Assembly: GCF_003534205.1 (NCBI RefSeq)
Contig: NZ_CP011102.1
Coordinates: 818,036 to 882,035 of the forward strand
DNA from: Listeria weihenstephanensis
Lineage (GTDB): Bacteria > Bacillota > Bacilli > Lactobacillales > Listeriaceae
Reading direction: 5' to 3'
Length of the DNA stretch: 64,000 nt
Shown: positions 8,784 to 16,617 of the stretch, in pieces
Numbering within the stretch: position 1 is the stretch's first letter
How the letters are laid out: the number at the start of each line of letters is the position of its first letter
Program-made: the position numbers and the translations under genes
The notes under the pieces: generated by a model
What the model was told of the DNA's origin: nothing
What the model saw: only the letters and a program-made list of their open reading frames with translations
The model's database searches: none

Positions 8784-9686
8784 TGTCGTATCCGCTTGAA
8801 CATTATCCATACGGTAAATATCCATTGCGCCAAGGTTACCTTTTTCAAGTGCTTTTGCAAGGGCTCTTGGAACTTCGGCTTCGGCGGCAACTACGACTGC
8901 ACGGTTTTCTTGTTCTAGTGCGATCGCTTCTGCTTTACGTTTGGATGCTGCGGCTTGTGCAACTTCCATGTCCGCGTTGGCTTTTTCGATGTCTAGTTTG
9001 GCTTTGATGTTATCGCCAATACGCATTTCGGCAATATCAATCGATAGAATCGTGTAGGCTGTGCCATCGCCAAGACCTTGTTCTTGTACTTTTTTCGAGA
9101 TGCTGTTTGGATTTTCGAGTACATCGGTATGCTCGCGAGTTTCACCGACAGTTGAGACTACGGCTTCACCGACACGCGCGATAACGGTATCTTCACCGGC
9201 ACCACCGACGATACGGTCGATATTGGATTGCACGGTAATTTGTGTGATAACTTTTACTTCAACACCGTTTTGAGCAACACCAGTAAATTCAGGTGTGCGG
9301 ATAACTTTTGGTGTAACGGAAGTTTGAACGGCTTCTAAAACGTCACGTCCTGCAAGGTCAATCGCTGCGGCACGGCTAAAATCAAGTTGAATATTGGCAC
9401 GGTGCGCGGCAATTAGAGCATCGACGGTTTTATCGACGTCCCCACCAGCTAAGTAATGGCTTTCCAGTTGGTTTACTTCTAGGTCAAGCCCGGCTTTTAC
9501 AGCTTTAATTAGTGGTTTGACAACGCGGGAAGGAGTTACCCGGCGCAAACGCATGCCGACAAGTGTTCCCAATCCTACGCGAACTTGCGCGGAAATGGCG
9601 CTGATCCATAGGCCTACTGGTACTAGTGTGAAAAATATAATCAAAACTACAAGTACTAAAACTGCGATAATAATTGGTCCAATCAT
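8751..9686 (-). CDS. floA: flotillin-like protein FloA
   Basis: A 311-residue membrane scaffold protein. The N-terminal hydrophobic segment [24 protein letters not shown] is followed by the SPFH/PHB-like region ([22 protein letters not shown]... [41 protein letters not shown]) and a C-terminal Glu/Ala-rich coiled coil ([51 protein letters not shown]), the FloA/YqfA arrangement. Such proteins organise functional membrane microdomains. Its ATG overlaps the stop codon of the upstream NfeD-like gene (ATGA), the classic nfeD-floA coupling. The last 33 bases are the source of the tandem array downstream. Confidence 0.95.
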   Translation of the reverse strand: MIGPIIIAVLVLVVLIIFFTLVPVGLWISAISAQVRVGLGTLVGMRLRRVTPSRVVKPLIKAVKAGLDLEVNQLESHYLAGGDVDKTVDALIAAHRANIQLDFSRAAAIDLAGRDVLEAVQTSVTPKVIRTPEFTGVAQNGVEVKVITQITVQSNIDRIVGGAGEDTVIARVGEAVVSTVGETREHTDVLENPNSISKKVQEQGLGDGTAYTILSIDIAEMRIGDNIKAKLDIEKANADMEVAQAAASKRKAEAIALEQENRAVVVAAEAEVPRALAKALEKGNLGAMDIYRMDNVQADTTMREAIAKEDK

Positions 9687-9988
9687 GAATTATCTTCCTC
9701 TCTTTTTAGGTCTTCGTTTACTAATACATAGCCAATATCAATGCCGACAACAACGATAGGAGTTCCTATATCTAAATAGCCGTCTTTTAACCTAGCGTCA
9801 TACCATTCACCATCAATGATAACTCTGCCAATCGGTTTCAAAGTTGTCCCAGCTGTTCCATGCTTGTCCATCACTTTATCTCGTAGCGCTTTCATTCGTT
9901 CAATCTCGCTGTCCGCTAAGAAACCACGATGTACAAGTCCCCAAGATTCGCCGTATACAAGATCATCTTCGGTATATTCTCGCGACAT
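9683..9988 (-). CDS. NfeD-like short protein (OB-fold domain only)
   Basis: About 101 residues from the ATG at 9988 (MSREYTEDD...); an in-frame ATG at 10000 touches the AGAGG site and is less likely. The C-terminal half, [51 protein letters not shown], is the NfeD OB-fold (T.LKP.G.v.i.g...da.s.g..i..G..V.Vv). The Clp-like serine protease and membrane parts of full NfeD proteins are missing; instead there is a short acidic N-terminal stretch. Overlaps floA by 4 bases, so the two are translationally coupled; NfeD OB domains are thought to interact with flotillins. Confidence 0.85.
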   Translation of the reverse strand: MSREYTEDDLVYGESWGLVHRGFLADSEIERMKALRDKVMDKHGTAGTTLKPIGRVIIDGEWYDARLKDGYLDIGTPIVVVGIDIGYVLVNEDLKREEDNS

Positions 9989-10257
9989 TATGCTCACCAT
10001 CCTCTTGATAATAGATTGCTTACTTCTAGTATAACCTATTTTGCGTTAGGTGTGGGGAGGAATGTGGAAATAGTATGAAATTATTTCAGGGAAGTAGTCG
10101 AACTGTATAAAAAGATACATAATACAACTAAAGATTGGAAAATGAAGATTGATTAACAGGGGATTATATAGTAATATATTCGTGTATAGATGACTAAATA
10201 ATACTTAAATGGATAAAAAACCAACATAGGGGCTATACATTGAAAAAGGAGTAAATT

Positions 10258-11148
10258 ATGAAACTATTAAAAGTTATTTTAATGATGTTTTTGCTACTAT
10301 TTGCATCGGGATGTTCTTCAAACGAACTAGAGGAGCAAGGTATTGATTTAAATACTAGTGAAGCTACAAATCTAGTGTATGACGGGGCAAAGCTTGTGAA
10401 ATTTGACATGAAAACTAAGATGTCATTAGGGGATTGGGACACCCGTGATAATCAATTTCAGTATGTATTTCCTAATTCCTCCAAATACATAACATCTGGA
10501 AACTCTACGTCGAATGAGTTTGAAGTATTTGTGCAGAACAAGGGCAATTATAAATCCATCTACAAACTAGAAAGTAAAACAGAAGCACTTTTCCCTTTTG
10601 CCATCAGTAATAACAAATACTTGTTTGCCATTATTGATTACTCTAAGAAAGAAAATTCATTATTAGGAATTCTTGAAGTCGATTCTAATGGTACTGCAAA
10701 CAAAAAAAATATCGTAATCAATGATCAGGCAAAGAATATTTTTGAGGGTATTTCTTCAAATACCGGTGAAATATATGCGCTGATTGCCGAAAATGGAGGG
10801 GAAAATCTTTATGAAACAAACGAGTATTTATCACAATTTACTCTTATTAGCAAAGATGTTAAGGAAAGTTCTCTGAGTACCTATAAACGGGATGTTGTTT
10901 ATGTGAAGGGAAACCAGTTGTACAGTGGTCTGGATAAGTTGAAAGACTTAGATGGATCGGTGGCGTATGCTACAGTTATAGCCGATAATTATATTCTACA
11001 AGTTATGTCAACTGGGAGGTTCACAGTAGAGGACATGACTACAAATGAAACATTATTGAATAAAGCAGATTATCTAGGTTATCAAGTGGACGGGAAGAAA
11101 GTTACCTTCTTCGCAACGCATAATTTATACACAGTAGGGGAGAAATAA
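10258..11148 (+). CDS. putative lipoprotein of unknown function
   Basis: A 296-residue protein; AAAAGGAG precedes the ATG by 7 bases. A lipoprotein signal peptide with lipobox FASGC (Cys19) is followed by an acidic, beta-rich domain (SNELEEQGIDLNTSEATNLVYDG...) with repeated blade-like strands such as FQYVFPNSSKYITSG, LFPFAISNNKYLFAIID and YALIAENGGENLYETN, reminiscent of a beta-propeller, but I do not recognise the family. Base composition is more AT-rich than the flanking genes. It lies directly upstream of a truncated ABC-transporter ATPase, so it may be the surviving part of a lost lipoprotein-ABC transporter set. A secreted sensor or binding role is possible but not shown. Confidence 0.75.
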   Translation: MKLLKVILMMFLLLFASGCSSNELEEQGIDLNTSEATNLVYDGAKLVKFDMKTKMSLGDWDTRDNQFQYVFPNSSKYITSGNSTSNEFEVFVQNKGNYKSIYKLESKTEALFPFAISNNKYLFAIIDYSKKENSLLGILEVDSNGTANKKNIVINDQAKNIFEGISSNTGEIYALIAENGGENLYETNEYLSQFTLISKDVKESSLSTYKRDVVYVKGNQLYSGLDKLKDLDGSVAYATVIADNYILQVMSTGRFTVEDMTTNETLLNKADYLGYQVDGKKVTFFATHNLYTVGEK

Positions 11149-11149
11149 T

Positions 11150-11284
11150 GTGCATTTAGTAGAATTAAAAAATGTGACGAAACAATTTCGTAATGTTATA
11201 TTTCAGGACTTGAATATGAGCTTTCCTAAGGTGGGGCTGTACGTCCTTTACGGGAAAAGTGGAATTCTTAAGCATAATAGGTAG
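11150..11284 (+). pseudogene. truncated ABC-transporter ATP-binding protein remnant
   Basis: A GTG two bases after the lipoprotein stop opens 44 codons: MHLVELKNVTKQFRNVIFQ followed by DLNMSFPKVGLYVLYGKSG and then ILKHNR before a stop. The first 38 residues are the normal N-terminus of an ABC ATPase up to the middle of Walker A (YGKSG, where SGKST should follow); the rest of the nucleotide-binding domain is gone and unrelated sequence with a terminator follows. A deletion with its left end inside Walker A explains this. It is too short for the main computed gene models. Confidence 0.8.
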
Positions 11285-11314
11285 AGGAAATATTGTTAGT
11301 AGAGTAAGCAAAAA

Positions 11315-11355
11315 AATAAGTCTCACTACTTTTTTGAGAAGTAGTGAGACTTATT
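11315..11355 (+). terminator. strong terminator-like hairpin
   Basis: AATAAGTCTCACTACTT (11315-11331) pairs perfectly over 17 bp with 11339-11355; A-rich sequence before and T-rich after make it usable in either direction. Confidence 0.8.
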
Positions 11356-11379
11356 TCGTTTAGCGTTCTGTGTAGCTAA

Positions 11380-11643
11380 GGGCGTGTTCCGCACTTCGAT
11401 TAATCTAGCTCCACACGCCAGCTTCTCGGAAATTTCGTGGCCTCCGCAAAAGTCAAAGAGGACTTTTCCTGCGCCCTCTAGCAATTTCTGTCGAAGCTAA
11501 CGGGCGTGTTCTGCACTTCGATTGATCCGGCTCCACACGCCAGCTTCTCGGAAATTTCGTGGCCTCCGCAAAAGTCAAAGAGGACTTTTCCTGCGCCCTC
11601 TAGCAATTTCTGTCGAAGCTAACGGGCGTGTTCTGCACTTCGT
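11380..11643. repeat. 122-bp tandem repeat, two copies plus a partial third, hairpin-forming
   Basis: GGGCGTGTT begins units at 11380, 11502 and 11624 (step 122); the first two are complete and nearly identical, the third stops after ~20 bases next to the azoreductase stop codon. Read on the minus strand each unit has nested complementary segments: AGCTTC/GAAGCT, GAAATT/AATTTC and AAAAGTC/GACTTTT with a six-base loop, i.e. an extended imperfect hairpin. It is GC-richer than its surroundings and has no coding potential. This looks like a REP- or MITE-like intergenic element of the genus. Confidence 0.85.
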
Positions 11644-11644
11644 A

Positions 11645-12271
11645 TTAAAACTTAGTTGCTAATTCGCCGGCTTCTTTAACGCCTGCTGCGATTAAATCTT
11701 GTGCTTGATCTGGTGCTGCGTTGTGACCTTCTACAACTACAGTTTCAGGGTTTGTGATACCGAAGTGTGCTAATACGTTTTTCACGTAGTTAAGGGACAT
11801 TTCCCAGCTTTGCATTGGGCCGTCTGTGTATACGCCACCACGTGCGTTTAGTAGTACGACTTCTTTATCTGTTACAAGACCAACTGGGCCTTCTGCTGTG
11901 TATTTGAATGTTTTACCAGCTTGGTTTAAGTAGAATAGGTAAGTTAGGAATTGTGCTGGGATGCTGAAGTTCCACAATGGGAATGCCATCACAACTTTGT
12001 CAGCTGCTAAAAATTGTTCTAGGTAGCTGTTTGCAACTTTTGCTAGGCGAGCTTCGTCCTGCGTTAATGTTTCGCCAATCGACTCTTTGTAAAGGCCGCT
12101 CATCATCGTTGCGTCATAATAAGGAAGGTCTGCTTGGAACAAATCAAGTTCAGTGATTGTATCCCCTGCGTTGCTTGCCGTATAGTTTTTTAAGAATTCT
12201 TCGTATAATTTCACACTCACGGAACGTTCCGCTGGTAAACCATTTGCTTTGATAAATAATACATTAGCCAT
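11645..12271 (-). CDS. azoR: FMN-dependent NADH:quinone oxidoreductase / azoreductase
   Basis: A 208-residue flavodoxin-like protein of normal AzoR length, with GGAGGAA before the ATG. MANVLFIKANGLPAERSVSVKLYEEFLKNY at the start, MAFPLWNFSIPAQFLTYLFYLNQAGKTFKYTAEGPVGL in the middle (the PLWNFSIP flavin-binding loop) and LLNARGGVYTDGP further on are hallmarks of AzoR. It reduces quinones and azo compounds with NADH using bound FMN, in the cytoplasm, as protection against electrophilic quinones. Single gene; its 3' end is next to the 122-bp repeat array. Confidence 0.93.
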   Translation of the reverse strand: MANVLFIKANGLPAERSVSVKLYEEFLKNYTASNAGDTITELDLFQADLPYYDATMMSGLYKESIGETLTQDEARLAKVANSYLEQFLAADKVVMAFPLWNFSIPAQFLTYLFYLNQAGKTFKYTAEGPVGLVTDKEVVLLNARGGVYTDGPMQSWEMSLNYVKNVLAHFGITNPETVVVEGHNAAPDQAQDLIAAGVKEAGELATKF

Positions 12272-12378
12272 TTTATAAATTCCTCCAATATGTTTTGATT
12301 ACTTTCACATTCTATCCTATCTCTCTTTACACTTCAAGTAATATGCTTACAAAAAATTAGTTTGTTGTAAAAAGTAAG

Positions 12379-12422
12379 TGAAAGCGTTTACCTGCACATA
12401 TTGACGCAGTTTGTGCTAAAAT
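12379..12422 (+). promoter_or_regulatory. cre-like CcpA site and extended -10 promoter
   Basis: TGAAAGCGTTTACC (12379-12392) matches the CcpA operator consensus TGWAARCGNTTWCA at all but the last position. It lies just upstream of an extended -10 element, TG at 12414-12415 with TAAAAT at 12417-12422. This suggests carbon-catabolite control of the acetyltransferase gene. Confidence 0.55.
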
Positions 12423-12444
12423 AAAGGAGAAATGGGGTGCTGTC

Positions 12445-13611
12445 ATGGAATTGAGGGAAATTAAGGATTCTGAGATTGGAAAAATAAAGGATTTACGCGA
12501 CTATGCATTTAGACTTCCAGCTTCTGGTGGAGAAGATGATTTTAATTATTGGGCAGAAAATGCGAGGCGTCTTGGTTTGTTTTATGGCGAGCATTTACTG
12601 GCGCAAGTATTAACATATCCGCTGAGCGTGTCGATCTTGGGTGAACGTTTTGCGATGGGTGGGCTTGCTTATGTGGCGAGTTATCCAGAGTATCGAAACG
12701 GAGGCTTGGTTCGTCAATTAATGGTAGAATCGCTTGTGAAAATGCGTGAGGCTGGGCAGCTGGTTTCTTATTTAAGCCCGTTCTCAATCCCTTTTTACCG
12801 CAAGTTCGGCTATGAGCTGTTTACGGAAAAAGTGGAGCTGGAAATCGAGTCGCATGATTTGCCGGATATGGGAACTGTCCCTGGTCGTGTGATGCGACTT
12901 AGTAGTGAGGATGGCACGGGGATTGCGGTGATTCGCGAGATGTATAATCGATTCGCCTTAACGCGAAAAAGTGGCATGATGATGCGCGATGATGCGTGGT
13001 GGTTGCGAATGGCCCGCCGTGGATATACAAAGGAAATTGCGATGTATTGTGATGAAAATGGGGTCACGATGGGGTATATGTTATTCACGATGGATCACGA
13101 GGTATTGAAGGTTCACGAGATGATCGCACTTAATTACGAAGCGGAAAAAGGGTTATGGCGATTTATTGGAACGCATAGCATGATGGTAGATCGCGTGATT
13201 GCGAAGAACGTCGGTTCATTACGCGATGTTGCGCTCGCTTTCCCGTCGCCTAATTTCAAAAAGCGCGAAATTCTTGATTTTATGATGCGAATTGTCGATG
13301 TTGAACCGTTTTTGATTAAATATCGTTTCGCGGAACGATTTGACGCAGCGTTATATTTGAAAGTGGAGGACGAGACAGCCCCTTGGAACGAAGGCATTTT
13401 TGAAGTCCGTGGTAACTTTGTGAAACGAGTAGAAAGTACAGAGGAAGAAGTGTTCGCGATCACGATTCAAGGGCTTGGCCAGATGTTGATGGGCTTTGTG
13501 AGACCCGCTGACTTGGTGTATTATGATAAGGCCACGGCGAGCGAAGCAACAATTGCCGCATGGGAAAAAGTGATACCACACGTGCGTAGCGATTTTTACG
13601 ACGCATTTTGA
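12445..13611 (+). CDS. Eis-like GNAT N-acetyltransferase
   Basis: A 388-residue cytoplasmic enzyme. The N-terminal GNAT domain (MELREIKDSEIGKIKDLRDYAF...VASYPEYRNGGLVRQLMVESL, with the acetyl-CoA loop at RNGGLVRQL) is followed by a second acetyltransferase-like domain and a C-terminal sterol-carrier-like domain (VEPFLIKYRF...AITIQGLGQMLMGFVRPADL), the three-part layout and length of the Eis/YkwB group. Members acetylate amines, including aminoglycosides in mycobacteria, but the substrate here is unknown. Monocistronic, between a cre-like site and a terminator. Confidence 0.87.
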   Translation: MELREIKDSEIGKIKDLRDYAFRLPASGGEDDFNYWAENARRLGLFYGEHLLAQVLTYPLSVSILGERFAMGGLAYVASYPEYRNGGLVRQLMVESLVKMREAGQLVSYLSPFSIPFYRKFGYELFTEKVELEIESHDLPDMGTVPGRVMRLSSEDGTGIAVIREMYNRFALTRKSGMMMRDDAWWLRMARRGYTKEIAMYCDENGVTMGYMLFTMDHEVLKVHEMIALNYEAEKGLWRFIGTHSMMVDRVIAKNVGSLRDVALAFPSPNFKKREILDFMMRIVDVEPFLIKYRFAERFDAALYLKVEDETAPWNEGIFEVRGNFVKRVESTEEEVFAITIQGLGQMLMGFVRPADLVYYDKATASEATIAAWEKVIPHVRSDFYDAF

Positions 13612-13618
13612 GATGGAG

Positions 13619-13657
13619 AACCACAGGAGATTAGGCCAGACTCTTGTGGTTTTTTTG
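13619..13657 (+). terminator. rho-independent terminator
   Basis: AACCACAGGAG (13619-13629) pairs with CTCTTGTGGTT (13641-13651) with one G-T pair, followed by a run of T. Confidence 0.85.
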
Positions 13658-13768
13658 CGTATTGGAGTAAATAATCACAACATGAGATTTAATAGAAGAA
13701 AACACTAGCTTTTTAGAAAAAAATACATTAAAATATAGTTTGTGGTCATGATACATATCATGCAATCT

Positions 13769-13858
13769 GGGGAAATACCCAAGTCCGGCTGAAGGGGACA
13801 GACTCGAAATCTGTTAGGCGGTTCAGGCCGCGCCGGGGTTCGAATCCCCGTTTCTCCG
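13769..13858 (+). tRNA. tRNA-Ser, anticodon CGA
   Basis: A 90-base class II tRNA: acceptor stem GGGGAAA/TTTCTCC (one G-T pair), discriminator G, anticodon stem ACAGA/TCTGT with anticodon CGA at 13805-13807, a long variable arm (GGCGGTTCAGGCCGC region) and T arm CGGGG-TTCGAAT-CCCCG. CCA is not encoded. Its 3' end is the integration site of the following island. Confidence 0.95.
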
Positions 13859-13874
13859 TTTATAGGAAATGAAG
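13842..13874 (+). repeat. attL: left direct repeat of the tRNA-Ser island
   Basis: GAATCCCCGTTTCTCCGTTT (13842-13861), one variable base, then TAGGAAATGAAG. The same 33 bases recur at 26477-26509 with a single mismatch. It covers the T-arm/acceptor end of tRNA-Ser, as usual for tyrosine-integrase elements. Confidence 0.88.
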
Positions 13875-13892
13875 GAAAAAGAGAAGATACTG

Positions 13893-13930
13893 TAAATCGT
13901 TGATATGATGCGATTTATGGTGTTTTTTTG
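13893..13930 (+). terminator. tRNA-Ser terminator (left copy)
   Basis: TAAATCG (13893-13899) pairs with CGATTTA (13911-13917), then a T run. The homologous right copy is at 26515-26556. Confidence 0.75.
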
Positions 13931-14261
13931 TTTGAGGGAAAATGAAAGAAAAACATAGAAATAAGCCTTTTTACAAGAAATTAAGCAATATTTGCTCATA
14001 CATCGCTCATAATATCACCTACTTGACGGGATTCTTTTTGCTCTAATTCATCTATTATGTGGCTGTATGTTTACCGTTATTCGAATACCAAAACTTACTT
14101 AAGACCGACGGAATTTAGAGGGCTAAGTTCCCCAATTCTAAGCACTAACAACAAGTTATAAAATTATGAAACCAAAAAGCTTGTATCCTTAAAAAACGAG
14201 GATAGGAGCTTTTTTTAATGCCTTGAATATGATTTATTACGAAAGAATAAATGGAAGTTTG
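13931..14261. other. non-coding island left end
   Basis: No credible gene on either strand. It contains one bidirectional terminator-like hairpin, AAAAAGCT (14174-14181) with AGCTTTTT (14207-14214) and an inner TATCC/GGATA pairing, followed by T6. This would stop the leftward transcript of the small protein gene at 14262 and any read-through from the tRNA. Confidence 0.65.
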
Positions 14262-14522
14262 TTATTTATTTTGTGAAAACTGTAAGCCTTCTCTAAAGGC
14301 TACCGAATAAATATACGCAAAGGCTTCCACTTGGAATTTCTCTAGTTCATCAAGAAAGGGGAGGACTGCGGGAAACAATTGTTCTTCCATTTGGTCGCGT
14401 ACTTGATAAAAGGCAGCACTTTTTTCTTGGTATGTTTTGTGGTTGACTTCATCTTCAAACATAGCCTGTAATCGCATGGAGCAAAAGTTTTCAAAGTCTT
14501 GTTCGAATGTTTTTGGAATCAA
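14262..14522 (-). CDS. small acidic helical protein, divergent from an XRE regulator
   Basis: An 86-residue, mostly alpha-helical, acidic protein (FEQDFENFCSMRLQAMFEDEVNHKTYQEKS...LDELEKFQVEAFAYIYSVAFREGLQFSQ) of unknown function. It shares a pattern (DF..F...R......, a central acidic helix, Y...[GA]F) with the 93-residue protein at 20569-20850, which is likewise divergent from an XRE gene. AAAGAGGTGATCACCC-type Shine-Dalgarno sequence precedes the ATG. Such proteins occur in phage and island regulatory regions; a partner or anti-repressor role for the adjacent XRE protein is a guess from position. Confidence 0.65.
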   Translation of the reverse strand: MIPKTFEQDFENFCSMRLQAMFEDEVNHKTYQEKSAAFYQVRDQMEEQLFPAVLPFLDELEKFQVEAFAYIYSVAFREGLQFSQNK

Positions 14523-14738
14523 GGGTGATCACCTCTTTCTATAGTTTATAACGATACATCATTCATTATTTTGGTTTTTTCTCTCTAATATTGACTTGAT
14601 TTATTAAATTTGATAAAATGAATCCATAACTTGTAAGTACGAAACATAACATTTGTTACAGTCATTGTAAGCGGATAAATTAGTTTATGGATACACTTTA
14701 TCATTGCATTTAATAAAAATGAAATTAGGGAGGGTAAA

Positions 14739-15062
14739 ATGATAACCTTTGAACGCATAAAAAAGCTCTGCAAAGCGAGAGGCATGTCGCTTCAAGACTT
14801 AGCTCGCAGTGTAAATATAGGAGAAAATTCAATCTACGCTTGGAAAACCAATGCTCCCACTAGTGATAAGCTTCGCGCGGTTGCGGATTATCTTGACGTT
14901 TCTGTGGATTACCTACTCGGCAGATCAGATAATCCAATTCCAGAAAATGGTCATTCCTCTGAAATACAGGATATTATTGATTACATGGAGCAAAATAGTG
15001 ACTTTGCGGAATCCATCAGACATTTGATAAAAACGGTTGAAAATCAAAAAAAGGATAAATAG
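14739..15062 (+). CDS. XRE-family transcriptional regulator
   Basis: A 107-residue repressor-like protein with GGGAGGG 5 bases before the ATG. Residues 1-65 are a Cro/cI HTH: ERIKKLCKARGMSLQDLARSVNIGENSIYAWKTNAPTSDKLRAVADYLDVSVDYLLGRSD, a very typical HTH_3 ending in VDYLLGRSD. The C-terminal 40 residues are a charged helix (IQDIIDYMEQNSDFAESIRHLIKTVENQ), probably for dimerisation. Diverges from the 86-residue gene across a 216-base region that should hold its operators. Likely the island's lysogeny-type repressor. Confidence 0.88.
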   Translation: MITFERIKKLCKARGMSLQDLARSVNIGENSIYAWKTNAPTSDKLRAVADYLDVSVDYLLGRSDNPIPENGHSSEIQDIIDYMEQNSDFAESIRHLIKTVENQKKDK

Positions 15063-15085
15063 AAAACCGCCCAAGAAAGGCGGCA
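15061..15085 (-). terminator. small terminator hairpin
   Basis: CCGCC (15067-15071) pairs with GGCGG (15079-15083). On the minus strand it is followed by TTTTCT, so it best serves the 64-residue gene; it also lies just after the XRE stop codon. Confidence 0.6.
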
Positions 15086-15097
15086 ATGGGACGATGA

Positions 15098-15292
15098 TTA
15101 TTTGCAAGCTAGTGTTGATAAAAATGCACCGTTAAGTATAAACAATGTTTTGAATGCTTCATCTTCTGTGTATCCTGCTGCCATCAATTCATCTTTGCTA
15201 TTTCTATCCTGATCAATTATCTCTATTATCTTTTTGTAATGCGTTTTATTTTTTTTCGCATGTTCTAATAGTAACCCGTGTTTTAATTCCAT
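15098..15292 (-). CDS. small hypothetical protein
   Basis: A 64-residue charged helical protein (LEHAKKNKTHYKKIIEIIDQDRNSKDELMAAGYTEDEAFKTLFILNGAF). The stretch DELMAAGYTEDEAFK looks like a three-helix UBA-like or regulatory fold, but I recognise no family. A GGAG/GAGG-type site precedes the ATG at slightly long spacing and a terminator follows, which supports a real gene. Located between the XRE gene and the peptide/RRNPP pair in the island. Confidence 0.5.
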   Translation of the reverse strand: MELKHGLLLEHAKKNKTHYKKIIEIIDQDRNSKDELMAAGYTEDEAFKTLFILNGAFLSTLACK

Positions 15293-15447
15293 CTCAGCCT
15301 CACTCCTACGATAATATGATGCTCATTCATCACTCATTTTCTTTTTTACTTTTTCATAATATATGGTAGACTAAGTATATGTTCGAGGTCTATCTTTCGT
15401 TACACAATCGTCGGGATTGGAAAGAATAGGCTTCGGCTTTTTTACAT

Positions 15448-15561
15448 TCATCCTGTATGAATATTAATCATTGTTTGGGCGATTGGAGACTCCGCCACTA
15501 CTAGACTGACTGTAGCTAGTAGAAAAGTAACCGTTAACATAGAAGCAAGTACTTTTTTCAA
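15448..15561 (-). CDS. 37-residue exported peptide, candidate signalling pro-peptide
   Basis: This ORF is too short for standard gene calls. A TTG at 15561 is preceded by GAGGTGA at good spacing and opens MKKVLASMLTVTFLLATVSL followed by VVAESPIAQTMINIHTG. Residues 1-23 are a classic Sec signal (KK, 17 hydrophobic residues, VVA at the cleavage position), leaving a 14-residue tail ESPIAQTMINIHTG. It is transcribed divergently from an RRNPP-type regulator gene starting 100 bases away. This matches pro-peptide/receptor pairs such as PapR-PlcR or SHP-Rgg, where the secreted tail is processed, reimported and bound by the TPR regulator. An alternative is a type I toxin peptide, but the cleavable signal argues against it. 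Confidence 0.6.
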   Translation of the reverse strand: MKKVLASMLTVTFLLATVSLVVAESPIAQTMINIHTG

Positions 15562-15661
15562 TGTAGATTCACCTCACTCTTTTACTTGTTAAATCTTAGT
15601 ATATCACACAAATAGTTCCATTTTTCATTTGACCCAAAATACAATCGAAGGAGCAGAATAT

Positions 15662-16543
15662 ATGAAACCCATTGGAAGTACGCTCGCTTACCTGCGAAAG
15701 AATTTAAACATGAGTCAACGCGCTTTTAAAAACATCAAGCAAAGTACAATCGGCAATATTGAAGTGAATAACACGGTACCGCGCGTGAATACGTTTCTGG
15801 ATATCATCAGCGAATTGCATGTGAGTTTAGACGAATTTATGTTCATATTAAATGGCTATGCTTATGATGAGCGTACCACACTGTTCAAAGATGTACGTGC
15901 CATGCGACATAGTTTGTATGCCAAAGAGAATGTCGAATTGAAACACCGTATAGAACAATACGTAGAGAATAACCCGCGCGACATGTTCATACAAGATTTA
16001 AAAGTCATCTTAGATAGTTACATTGAGATAAGCGAGTCGGATACGTATGAAATTGACTCTCCGAAATCGTTTGCTATTTATGATCGTATCGAAGAACAAA
16101 AAATATGGACGTATGAACAGATTTACGTCATGTCCAAACTGTTTTACATTTTCCCAGAAAAACGCGCACTGGAAATTGTGCAACGAATCGACAAAGAATT
16201 CGAAAAATATAATTCGTATGAGAATATACAAGGCACGCGAATCGCTTTCTTGCTGAATGCTGGTGGCTATCGTATTTCCAAGAGATTGTATGCTACGGCG
16301 TTACCGCTTGTCGAAAAAGCCAGAGATTTGTCATATGCAGCCGATAATTTAGTCACCATGTCGTTTGCCAATGCAGAAATAGCAAAAGTGAAGCATGCTC
16401 ATGGTGAAATAGAAGAGGCGCAAATCTTGATAGACAATGCGATTGCAATTCTGTCATTAAGTAAGAAACAACAATTAGCCGATGATATTGATCATTCTTG
16501 GAGGAACTTTATTACCGAATTAGAAGCGGCTCCGGTAAATTGA
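15662..16543 (+). CDS. RRNPP-type (PlcR/Rgg-like) HTH-TPR quorum-sensing regulator
   Basis: A 293-residue protein from the ATG at 15662 (AAGGAG nine bases upstream; longer in-frame starts lack a site). The N-terminal XRE HTH (IGSTLAYLRKNLNMSQRAF...QSTIGNIEVNNTVPRVNTFLDIISELHVSLDEFMF) is followed by about 220 residues of helical repeats (LKHRIEQYVENNPRDMFIQDLKVILDSYIEI...YATALPLVEKARDLSYAADN...EEAQILIDNAIAIL), the TPR-like peptide-binding domain of the Rgg/PlcR group. It diverges from the peptide ORF at 15448-15561 and precedes the LXG toxin operon, whose promoter lies right after its stop codon. Control of the toxin operon by the peptide is a reasonable hypothesis. Confidence 0.82.
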   Translation: MKPIGSTLAYLRKNLNMSQRAFKNIKQSTIGNIEVNNTVPRVNTFLDIISELHVSLDEFMFILNGYAYDERTTLFKDVRAMRHSLYAKENVELKHRIEQYVENNPRDMFIQDLKVILDSYIEISESDTYEIDSPKSFAIYDRIEEQKIWTYEQIYVMSKLFYIFPEKRALEIVQRIDKEFEKYNSYENIQGTRIAFLLNAGGYRISKRLYATALPLVEKARDLSYAADNLVTMSFANAEIAKVKHAHGEIEEAQILIDNAIAILSLSKKQQLADDIDHSWRNFITELEAAPVN

Positions 16544-16545
16544 GT

Positions 16546-16574
16546 TTGCCGGTCTATGCTAGAAATTGTATAAT
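16546..16574 (+). promoter_or_regulatory. sigma-A promoter of the LXG toxin operon
   Basis: TTGCCG (16546-16551), 17 bases, TATAAT (16569-16574). Starts about 40 bases before the first small ORF of the operon, immediately after the RRNPP regulator stop codon. Confidence 0.7.
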
Positions 16575-16617
16575 AAAGGTGCTAGAAAAATGAGAGGAAG
16601 CTTTTTAAGAAAAAATA

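Noticed and set aside
15370-15447. A possible plus-strand small RNA converging on the peptide ORF, as in type I toxin-antitoxin pairs
   Set aside because: TTTACT-N16-TAGACT could be a promoter, but no terminator hairpin is seen and the peptide has a cleavable signal rather than a type I toxin form.
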